A DNA stretch of 32,440 bases, from the NCBI GenBank assembly GCA_049889395.1, contig JBMHDM010000034.1, positions 1 through 32,440 of the forward strand, given 5' to 3'. The notes under the pieces are model-generated. The model was not told the origin of the DNA, made no database searches, and was given only the letters and a program-made list of their open reading frames with translations. This DNA comes from UBA3537 sp049889395. Its GTDB lineage: Bacteria > Bacteroidota > Bacteroidia > Flavobacteriales > Flavobacteriaceae. The translations under genes were made by a program, and so were the position numbers. Shown one piece after another: positions 7,262-14,226 of the stretch. Positions within the stretch are counted from its first letter, which is position 1. Each line of letters starts with the position of its first letter.

Positions 7262-8878
7262 ATGCTATCTGTTTCGAATCTTTCTGTACAATTCGGCAAG
7301 CGTGTCCTGTTTGATGATGTCAACATTACTTTTAATGCTGGCAATTGTTATGGGATAATAGGCGCTAATGGTGCTGGAAAATCTACATTTTTAAAAATTC
7401 TTTCAGGACAACAAGAGGGTACTTCTGGACACGTTCATTTAGAGCCCGGAAAACGCATGTCTGTTTTGGAGCAAAATCACAACCTCTACGACGCGCATAA
7501 TGTACTCGAAACGGTATTGATGGGCAACAAACCCCTGTATGCCATAAAAACAGAAATGGATGCCCTGTACAACGATTACAATGACTCAAATGCAGATAGG
7601 ATAGGGGAATTACAAGTTCAATTTGAAGAGATGAATGGATGGAATGCCGATAGTGATGCTGCTGCCATGTTATCCAACTTAGGCATTAAAGAGGAATTAC
7701 ATTACGCTACAATGTCCGATTTGGATGGTAAACAAAAGGTGAGAGTTTTGTTGGCACAAGCACTGTTTGGGTCACCTGATGTATTAATTATGGACGAACC
7801 CACAAACGATCTCGATTATGAAACCATCACATGGCTTGAAAACTTTTTGGCTAACTATGACAATTGCGTCATAGTGGTCTCACATGATCGACACTTTTTA
7901 GATGCTGTTTGTACGCATATTTCAGATATCGATTTTAATAAAATAAGTCACTTTTCTGGGAATTACACCTTTTGGTATGAATCCTCACAATTAGCAGCCA
8001 AGCAACGAGCCCAACAAAACAAAAAAGCTGAAGAAAAAAAGAAAGAGTTAGAAGAATTTATTCGTCGTTTTTCGGCCAATGTGGCCAAGTCCAAACAAGC
8101 CACCAGTCGAAAGAAAATGATAGAAAAGCTTAATGTTGCCGATATCAAACCCTCGAGCAGACGCTATCCTGCTATTATTTTTGAACGCGAACGCGAAGCT
8201 GGAGATCAGATATTAAACATAGAAAAACTATCTGCTGAACTGGACGGGGAATTGTTATTCCAAAATATTGATTTAAATCTTAACAGAGGGGATAAAGTTG
8301 TAGTATATTCCAAAGATTCAAGAGCCACAACAGCTTTTTATGAAATAATTAATGGTAAAGTCCAATCCAAATCCGGAAATTTTTCATGGGGTATTACTAC
8401 AACCCAATCTTATTTACCATTAGACAACAGCGAATTTTTCTCAGACAAGTTAACATTGGTTGATTGGTTGCGACAGTGGGCTACCACAGAGGAGGAGCGC
8501 GAAGAAGTTTACATTAGAGGTTTTTTAGGAAAAATGATATTCAGCGGAGAGGAAGCGCTAAAGACAGCAGATGTATTGTCTGGTGGCGAAAAAGTCCGTT
8601 GCATGCTTTCTCGTATGATGATGCTTAGAGCTAATATTTTGATGTTAGATGAGCCAACTAATCACTTGGACTTGGAGAGTATTACAGCTTTCAACAACTC
8701 CCTTAAGAACTTTAAAGGTACAGTACTATTGACCACTCACGATCATGCCTTCGCACAAACAGTAGGAAATCGTGTTGTAGAACTTACGCCAAAAGGTATT
8801 ATAGATCGTTACACGACCTTTGACGACTACATGCAGGACCCTAAAATCAAATCATTGCGAGAGAAAATGTATGCTTAA
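7262..8878 (+). CDS. ABC-F family ATPase, YbiT-like, with degenerate second P-loop
   Basis: A soluble 538-residue protein with two ATPase domains, of the ABC-F group that acts on ribosomes. Domain 1 has an intact Walker A GANGAGKS (34-41), a divergent signature LDGKQ (154-158), Walker B LIMDEP with E179, and switch H208 in SHDRH. The linker (about 240-300) is helical and basic, with the RFSANVAKSKQATSR motif also found in E. coli YbiT. Domain 2 has a canonical signature LSGGE (439-443), MLDEPTNHLD with E464, and H493. Its Walker A is replaced by VVYSKDSRATTAF (347-359), with no Gly-Lys-Ser/Thr. Length and colinearity with YbiT suggest the same group. Its job in translation is not known from sequence. 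No transmembrane segments are present, so it is not a transporter. Confidence 0.95.
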   Translation: MLSVSNLSVQFGKRVLFDDVNITFNAGNCYGIIGANGAGKSTFLKILSGQQEGTSGHVHLEPGKRMSVLEQNHNLYDAHNVLETVLMGNKPLYAIKTEMDALYNDYNDSNADRIGELQVQFEEMNGWNADSDAAAMLSNLGIKEELHYATMSDLDGKQKVRVLLAQALFGSPDVLIMDEPTNDLDYETITWLENFLANYDNCVIVVSHDRHFLDAVCTHISDIDFNKISHFSGNYTFWYESSQLAAKQRAQQNKKAEEKKKELEEFIRRFSANVAKSKQATSRKKMIEKLNVADIKPSSRRYPAIIFEREREAGDQILNIEKLSAELDGELLFQNIDLNLNRGDKVVVYSKDSRATTAFYEIINGKVQSKSGNFSWGITTTQSYLPLDNSEFFSDKLTLVDWLRQWATTEEEREEVYIRGFLGKMIFSGEEALKTADVLSGGEKVRCMLSRMMMLRANILMLDEPTNHLDLESITAFNNSLKNFKGTVLLTTHDHAFAQTVGNRVVELTPKGIIDRYTTFDDYMQDPKIKSLREKMYA

Positions 8879-8902
8879 TGACTGTATTTAGTTATTAAGC
8901 AT
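8871..8902. terminator. Hairpin formed by the converging ends of the ABC-F gene and dnaN
   Basis: ATGCTTAATGAC (8871-8882) pairs with GTTATTAAGCAT (8891-8902) as a 12-bp stem with one G-U pair and an 8-base loop. Both stop codons lie in it: TAA of the ABC-F gene in the left arm, TAA of dnaN in the loop. No long T-run follows on the plus strand, so it is a terminator-like or transcript-stabilising hairpin, not a textbook terminator. Confidence 0.5.
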
Positions 8903-10006
8903 TACTGGCATTACCAACATTGTGACGTTTTCGCCTTCATCAAGCCCATCAACGGGTGTTAAAATACCAGCCCGGTTAGGTAAACTCATTTCAAGTAGAA
9001 CATCATCAGATTCTAGATTTCCAAGCATCTCAGTAAGAAACCTTGAATTGAATCCTATCTGCATGTCATCTCCCTGATAATCACAAGTAAGGCGTTCTTC
9101 AGCTTTATTGCTGTAATCAATATCCTCAGCCGAAATATTAAGTTCGGCACCTGCAATTTTTAATCGAATTTGGTGGGTTGTTTTGTTAGAAAAAATAGAA
9201 ACCCGTCTGACTGAATTTAAAAATTGATTTCGACCAATTGTAAGTTGATTGGGGTTTTCTTTAGGAATGACAGCCTCATAATTGGGGTATTTACCGTCAA
9301 TCAAACGACAAATAAGAATTGAATTTCCAAAAATGAATTTAGCATTGGAATCATTATAGGCGATAGTTACAGTTTCATCTGAAAGGGCCAGAATGCCCTT
9401 GAGCAAATTCAAAGGTTTTTTGGGCATAATAAATTCTGCCGTTTGGTTGGCCGTAACATCTTTCCTTGAGTATTTAACTAGTTTGTGCGCGTCTGTAGCA
9501 ACAAAGGTTATATTTTCAGTCGAAAATTGAAAAAATACACCACTCATAACTGGACGAAGGTCGTCGTTTCCAGCAGCAAAAATTGTTTTGTTTATAGCTG
9601 TTGCCAGAATATAAGCTGGTATTTCAGTTTCACTAGGGTTATTGAGTTCTACGGGGTTTGGAAATTCATCGGCTTTGGCATAGGCCAAAGCATATTTACC
9701 ATGGTTTGAGCTGATTTCAACTGTGTTATTAGATTCTACCGTAAAGGTTAAGGGTTGTTCTGGAAATGTTTTTAGAGTATCTAATAACAATTTGGCTGGA
9801 ACCGCTATTTGTCCCTCACTATTGCTTTCAACGTCCAGTGTAGCGGACATGGTGCTTTCCAAATCACTGGCAGAAACTGTCAGAGTAGACTGGTTTAAAT
9901 GAAACAAAAAATTATCCAAAATTGGCAATGTATTGGAGTTATTGATAACGCCCCCTAGGACTTGTAGTTGTTTGAGTAAATAGGTACTGGAAACTATAAA
10001 TTTCAT
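8888..10006 (-). CDS. dnaN: DNA polymerase III sliding clamp (beta subunit)
   Basis: The homodimeric ring that tethers the replicative polymerase to DNA. The 372 residues match the family. The N-terminus MKFIVSSTYLLKQLQVLGGVI, followed by LPILDNFLF and LTVSASDLESTMSA, is typical of domain 1. LRPVMSGVFF with FVATDAHKLV marks domain 2, and GILTPVDG..NVTMLVMPVMLNN is the conserved C-terminal region of domain 3 that forms part of the pocket for clamp-binding peptides. Here it is not next to dnaA, as is common in Bacteroidota. It converges on the ABC-F gene with only 9 bases between stop codons. A TATATTTG -7 element lies 33 bases upstream of the ATG. Confidence 0.97.
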   Translation of the reverse strand: MKFIVSSTYLLKQLQVLGGVINNSNTLPILDNFLFHLNQSTLTVSASDLESTMSATLDVESNSEGQIAVPAKLLLDTLKTFPEQPLTFTVESNNTVEISSNHGKYALAYAKADEFPNPVELNNPSETEIPAYILATAINKTIFAAGNDDLRPVMSGVFFQFSTENITFVATDAHKLVKYSRKDVTANQTAEFIMPKKPLNLLKGILALSDETVTIAYNDSNAKFIFGNSILICRLIDGKYPNYEAVIPKENPNQLTIGRNQFLNSVRRVSIFSNKTTHQIRLKIAGAELNISAEDIDYSNKAEERLTCDYQGDDMQIGFNSRFLTEMLGNLESDDVLLEMSLPNRAGILTPVDGLDEGENVTMLVMPVMLNN

Positions 10007-10038
10007 GTGTGTTTGATTGTATTTAATACTATATCCTA

Positions 10039-10046
10039 CAAATATA
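10039..10046 (-). promoter_or_regulatory. Probable -7 element for dnaN
   Basis: The minus strand reads TATATTTG, an exact TAnnTTTG match, 33 bases before the dnaN start. A -33 box is not clear. The gap to the upstream DUF62 gene is 107 bases, so independent expression is plausible. Confidence 0.55.
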
Positions 10047-10113
10047 TCTCATCGAGATAAATAAAAGAAAATAACTTATTAACATTTGAGGCTTTGAATA
10101 AAGGCTGAAAAAA

Positions 10114-10950
10114 TTAATCTCTAAAAAAATTAACTGTGATACTATCCATCATATGGAGTCCCATAAGGGAAGAAGCCCCTCCAACAGAAGCTTTATTGCT
10201 TTTGTACATTGCAATTTCTAAATATCCAGAAGCATTAAAAACGGCCAAACCCCTACCTTCATCATTACGCTTATTAGGTGGGATATCAAAGTTAACAATA
10301 TCAGAGTAGCGGGTGTAAATGACATTAAACTTGTGATTTCTTGCAGAAATTTCAAATCGACGACCATTTTGAATGGCCTCAAAAAATGATTTTTTGATAT
10401 TTGTAATGACATTATCATAGCGATCAATGAAAATTACGTGGCCTATAAGCTGGTTATTTTCAGATCCAACAAAAGGAACGATGTTTCTTATTGGTTTGAT
10501 ACTGGAAATTGATTTACCAATAACCTCTAATGTTCCGCCCCTAGAAATGTGTGCTGCTACTTTGACAAAAATATCTAATACAGGAAAACTCCCCTGAACT
10601 TTATCGTGAATATTGATTTCAACAAGTTGTTGAGGCGCAATCTGATTACAAATCATACTTAAAATTCCATTGTTTGCACAAATAAAAAACTGATCGTTAA
10701 GTTTCATAGCGATGTGCGTATTTTCTGGATTAAGTTCGGAGTCAACCCCTATAATGTGTATGGTTCCTTTTGGAAAACTATTAAATGCATTCTGAATAAC
10801 ATAAGCCGCTTCAATGACACTAAAGGGAGATATGTTATGTGAGATATCAATAATTTTTACGCCTTGAATTTCAGACAATAATGCACCCTTAACCGATCCC
10901 ACAAAGTGAGCTTTCATTCCAAAATCTGTGGTAAGTGTTACAAAAGACAT
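10114..10950 (-). CDS. SAM hydroxide adenosyltransferase-like protein (DUF62/chlorinase-fluorinase family), divergent active site
   Basis: The 278-residue protein belongs to the family that splits S-adenosylmethionine with hydroxide to adenosine and methionine, related to fluorinases and chlorinases. Seen directly are TTDFG (7-11), KIIDISHNI (32-40), GTIHIIGVD (62-70) and the C-terminal SAM-pocket segment HVIFIDRYDNVITNI. In characterised hydroxide transferases the water is activated by an Asp-Arg-His triad found in VDPGVGTxRR and FHGRD. Here the first reads VDSELNPEN (D70 kept, Asn at the Arg position) and the second FPVLD (Pro at the His position). PDNG is ANNG. Overall fold and adenosine binding look preserved, but the reaction may differ. 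The gene is divergent from phoH and has a TAGGTTTG -7 element at 11000-11007. Confidence 0.88.
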   Translation of the reverse strand: MSFVTLTTDFGMKAHFVGSVKGALLSEIQGVKIIDISHNISPFSVIEAAYVIQNAFNSFPKGTIHIIGVDSELNPENTHIAMKLNDQFFICANNGILSMICNQIAPQQLVEINIHDKVQGSFPVLDIFVKVAAHISRGGTLEVIGKSISSIKPIRNIVPFVGSENNQLIGHVIFIDRYDNVITNIKKSFFEAIQNGRRFEISARNHKFNVIYTRYSDIVNFDIPPNKRNDEGRGLAVFNASGYLEIAMYKSNKASVGGASSLMGLHMMDSITVNFFRD

Positions 10951-10999
10951 TAAAAAATTGAGTTAAAAAAGGATTAAGTAATTCCTAGATTGAACAATA

Positions 11000-11007
11000 C
11001 AAACCTA
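11000..11007 (-). promoter_or_regulatory. Probable -7 element for the DUF62 gene
   Basis: The minus strand reads TAGGTTTG, an exact TAnnTTTG match, 50 bases upstream of the ATG at 10950 in the divergent DUF62/phoH gap. No clear -33 box. Confidence 0.5.
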
Positions 11008-11115
11008 AACAATTTTTTGTTTTTAATATTTATTAACAGTTCAATTATTTAAATAAAAATGTTATTATTTTTATAACTGTAAAATGTCGTAAACAACATC
11101 AAAAAAAAGACACCC

Positions 11116-12069
11116 TTGAATGAACTTATTATAGAACTTGAAGCGATAACGCCCAAAGAATTTTTCGGACCCCAAAACAAAAATATTGAGCTATTAAAAC
11201 GATACTTCCCTAAGCTCAAAATTGTGGCCCGTGGCAACAAAATTACAGCATTTGGAGATGAAGCTCATCTTGAAGAATTTGACAAGCGTTTAGAAATGCT
11301 ATTTAGCCATTTTGGACAATTTAATACACTAGACGAAAATACCATAGAGCGTGTATTAACGAGCAATTCAGAAGCAGATTATACCACCTCAAAAGAAAGT
11401 GGACAAGTCATATTACATGGTGTCAATGGTAAACTGATTAAGGCACAAACAACCAATCAAAGAAAATTGGTAGATGCTGTGAAACAAAACGATATGGTTT
11501 TTGCCATCGGACCAGCAGGAACAGGCAAGACCTACACCGGCGTAGCCTTGGCCGTAAAAGCCCTGAAAAACAAAGAAGTAAAGCGTATCATTTTAACTCG
11601 ACCAGCAGTAGAGGCAGGCGAAAATTTAGGATTTCTTCCTGGCGACTTAAAAGAAAAACTAGACCCTTACATGCAACCACTTTATGATGCACTTCGGGAT
11701 ATGATTCCGCATGAAAAGCTTGATAACTATATCGAAAAGGGGATTATTCAAATAGCTCCGTTGGCTTTCATGAGAGGACGAACATTAGACCATGCTTTTG
11801 TTATTTTGGACGAGGGTCAAAATACCACTCATGCTCAAATGAAAATGTTTTTAACCAGAATGGGGAAAAATGCTAAATTTTTGCTAACTGGAGACCCTGG
11901 ACAAATCGATCTTCCTCGACGCGTTATTTCAGGCCTAAAAGAAGCCCTATTAATACTCAAAAACATTGATGGGGTTGAAGTTGTCTTTCTAGATGATAAA
12001 GACGTTATTCGACATAAATTGGTCAAAAAAATTATTGAGGCTTATAAAAATATTGAAAATAGAGATTAA
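11116..12069 (+). CDS. PhoH-family ATPase (PhoH-like, TTG start)
   Basis: A 317-residue cytoplasmic P-loop ATPase of the PhoH/PhoL family, thought to act in RNA metabolism. The N-terminal about 90 residues form the small KH-like region. The ATPase core has Walker A GPAGTGKT (132-139), ILTRPAVEAGENLGFLPGDL (the conserved PhoH segment, from about 159), Walker B ILDEGQN (230-236) and LTGDPGQIDLP. The start codon is TTG at 11116. The open frame upstream contains no ATG or GTG start in a better position (AAT GTC GTA AAC then a stop at 11080), and the resulting N-terminus MNELIIELEAI suits the family. purC follows 2 bases after the stop, so the two are cotranscribed. A weak TATTTTTA (11066-11073) may be its -7 box. 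Confidence 0.94.
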   Translation: MNELIIELEAITPKEFFGPQNKNIELLKRYFPKLKIVARGNKITAFGDEAHLEEFDKRLEMLFSHFGQFNTLDENTIERVLTSNSEADYTTSKESGQVILHGVNGKLIKAQTTNQRKLVDAVKQNDMVFAIGPAGTGKTYTGVALAVKALKNKEVKRIILTRPAVEAGENLGFLPGDLKEKLDPYMQPLYDALRDMIPHEKLDNYIEKGIIQIAPLAFMRGRTLDHAFVILDEGQNTTHAQMKMFLTRMGKNAKFLLTGDPGQIDLPRRVISGLKEALLILKNIDGVEVVFLDDKDVIRHKLVKKIIEAYKNIENRD

Positions 12070-12071
12070 TC

Positions 12072-13031
12072 ATGTCCATCAACAAAACCATTACCAGTAC
12101 CCATTTTAATTTTCCAGGACAAAAACATGTTTATAAAGGCAAAGTTCGTGAAGTTTACACACTTGAAAATGATCTTTTGATAATGGTAGCGACCGATCGT
12201 TTATCCGCTTTTGATGTTGTTATGCCTAAAGGAATTCCACACAAGGGTCAAATTTTAAATCAAATTGCAACCCAAATGATGAAGGCCACTGAAGATTTGG
12301 TTCCAAATTGGTTAATGGCTACGCCCGATCCGAATGTAGCCATTGGACAAGCTTGCACCCCTTTTAAAGTTGAAATGGTCATCAGGGGATACTTGTCTGG
12401 ACATGCGGCTCGAGAATATAAAGCCGGCCGACGAATATTATGTGGCGTTGAAATGCCAGATGGCATGAGAGAAAATGATGCCTTCCCATATCCAATTATA
12501 ACACCTGCTACTAAGGCTGAAAAAGGAAACCACGATGAAGATATTTCAAGAGAGGACATTCTAGCTAAAGGGGTTGTTTCGGTGCAAGATTATGTTATTT
12601 TAGAAGATTACACCCGAAAATTATTCCAGCGGGGAAGTGAAATCGCAAAATCGAGAGGTCTCATTTTGGTCGATACAAAATATGAATTCGGCAAAACCAA
12701 AGATGGAAAAATTGTACTCATTGATGAAATTCACACGCCCGACTCTTCGCGATATTTCTATGCGGAAGGTTATCAAGAGCGTCAAAAAAAAGGTGTGCCA
12801 CAAAAGCAGCTATCAAAAGAATTTGTAAGACAATGGCTAATTCAAAATGGTTTTCAGGGGTTAGAGGGTCAACAGGTCCCACACATGAGTGATGAATACA
12901 TTGAATCAATAAGTAACCGCTACATTGAATTGTACGAAAATATAACGGGATTACCCTTTGAACGGTCCAATTTGGATGCCATTGACTCCAGGATAGAAAA
13001 CAACGTCAACGCATTCTTAGCGAATTTATAA
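12072..13031 (+). CDS. purC: Phosphoribosylaminoimidazole-succinocarboxamide synthase
   Basis: SAICAR synthetase joins aspartate to CAIR using ATP in purine biosynthesis. The 319 residues correspond to the long form of the family. Landmarks are GKVREVY (23-29), VATDRLSAFDVVMPKGIPHKG (ATP site), the signature VEMVIRGYLSGHAAREYKAG and DEIHTPDSSRYF (from 218). The gene starts 2 bases after the phoH stop codon, implying one transcript. Its last 26 bases overlap the 3' end of the convergent acyltransferase gene. No other purine genes are in the window. Confidence 0.97.
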   Translation: MSINKTITSTHFNFPGQKHVYKGKVREVYTLENDLLIMVATDRLSAFDVVMPKGIPHKGQILNQIATQMMKATEDLVPNWLMATPDPNVAIGQACTPFKVEMVIRGYLSGHAAREYKAGRRILCGVEMPDGMRENDAFPYPIITPATKAEKGNHDEDISREDILAKGVVSVQDYVILEDYTRKLFQRGSEIAKSRGLILVDTKYEFGKTKDGKIVLIDEIHTPDSSRYFYAEGYQERQKKGVPQKQLSKEFVRQWLIQNGFQGLEGQQVPHMSDEYIESISNRYIELYENITGLPFERSNLDAIDSRIENNVNAFLANL

Positions 13032-14118
13032 ATTGTTTTAATTGTCCAATTCGAATTAGTATGGTTTGGTACATATAATTATTGGCCCATACCCTTTTTA
13101 TTGCCACCAAGCTAACTATTGAAAGAAATAGGATGGCACCAAATATTGCTTCATAAGAGGTCAGGTTTTTACCTAAAATTCTATTCAAACCCCAACCGGT
13201 AAAACTACCGTACAAAACAACGAAGTGTATTACATATATGGATAAGGTCTTTTGTCCAATTTTTAAGATTAAAGATTGTTTTAGGTAATTTTCAAATGCG
13301 TAAATAAGACCAAAAATAACAAATACATTCCCAAGACGAATGAACAAATAATTGAAATTAGAAACATCTATGAGTAATTGAAAATTGAGCAATTGACCTG
13401 TAAACTTGAAAAAAAGAGTTGAAAAATTAACTAATAACAATCCAAAAGTAATTAATACTATTACCATCATAAATTTGAAATTTGATTTCTTTAAAAAACG
13501 GTGAAATAAAGTTGACATAAAAGCACCTAATGCCATGTAACCAAACCATGGTATAATTGTAAAAATTGATCCATTTTCTTTAGTTAGATAATTGGCGATG
13601 ACTAAAGGAATTCCGGCAGCATCATAGGTTCTATAAAAAGGTTCAAATAAAAATATCGTAACCCCTAAAAAAAGCATCAATATCGAAAAAAACAATTGAC
13701 TTTCTCTAGTCAATTTATAAAATAAAACAATCAAAATCAGTGATAACCCGATGCACTGTAAGACATCAATAACCAAAAAATAGGTGTCAAATTGACCTGT
13801 AAACCATCTAAAAATAGGAATTCGAAGGAGATAGCCAACCCCTATCAACATAAAGCCCCGAGAGATACCCTTACGTATTCTAACAGCTGCTGTGCCTCTG
13901 TCTTGTGCCTTGTATAAAAGATAAGTAAAAATCAACCCAGAAATAGTAAAAAACATTGGGGCTGTGATCCCTCTAAAATATTGCCAAATAGAAAAAATGA
14001 TGCTATTTGGATCTCGGAACTCTACGGCTAAAAGGGTGTCAATAAAATGACCTTGAAGCATCATAAGAATTGCAAAAGCACGAACAACATCAATAAAATA
14101 CAACCTATTAGTGGGCAT
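13006..14118 (-). CDS. Multi-pass membrane protein, HGSNAT-like/DUF1624 acyltransferase family
   Basis: An integral membrane protein of 370 residues with about ten hydrophobic segments. The N-terminus NRLYFIDVVRAFAILMMLQGHF, with Asp10, Arg13 and His24, followed by RGITAPMFFTISGLIFTYLL, matches the heparan-alpha-glucosaminide N-acetyltransferase catalytic domain family (DUF1624). Members move acyl groups from acyl-CoA across the membrane onto sugars or lipids. The acceptor here is unknown. His24 is the likely catalytic residue by comparison with the family. The 3' end overlaps purC by 26 bases tail to tail. The 5' end faces acs, with a 108-base divergent gap in which I see only a one-mismatch -7 box (minus-strand CATATTTG at 14136-14143). 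Confidence 0.82.
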   Translation of the reverse strand: MPTNRLYFIDVVRAFAILMMLQGHFIDTLLAVEFRDPNSIIFSIWQYFRGITAPMFFTISGLIFTYLLYKAQDRGTAAVRIRKGISRGFMLIGVGYLLRIPIFRWFTGQFDTYFLVIDVLQCIGLSLILIVLFYKLTRESQLFFSILMLFLGVTIFLFEPFYRTYDAAGIPLVIANYLTKENGSIFTIIPWFGYMALGAFMSTLFHRFLKKSNFKFMMVIVLITFGLLLVNFSTLFFKFTGQLLNFQLLIDVSNFNYLFIRLGNVFVIFGLIYAFENYLKQSLILKIGQKTLSIYVIHFVVLYGSFTGWGLNRILGKNLTSYEAIFGAILFLSIVSLVAIKRVWANNYMYQTILIRIGQLKQFINSLRMR

Positions 14119-14226
14119 TATTTAGAAGTGTAAATCAAATATGAGCAAAAAGTCATGTTGCTGTTAATTAGTTAATTTTTTGTAAGTTAGTGTAATATGC
14201 GATTTTAACAAAACTATTAGGGACTA

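Noticed and set aside
13006..14118. Membrane acyltransferase as part of a polysaccharide cluster
   Set aside because: No glycosyltransferase or export gene is nearby. It sits alone between purC and acs.
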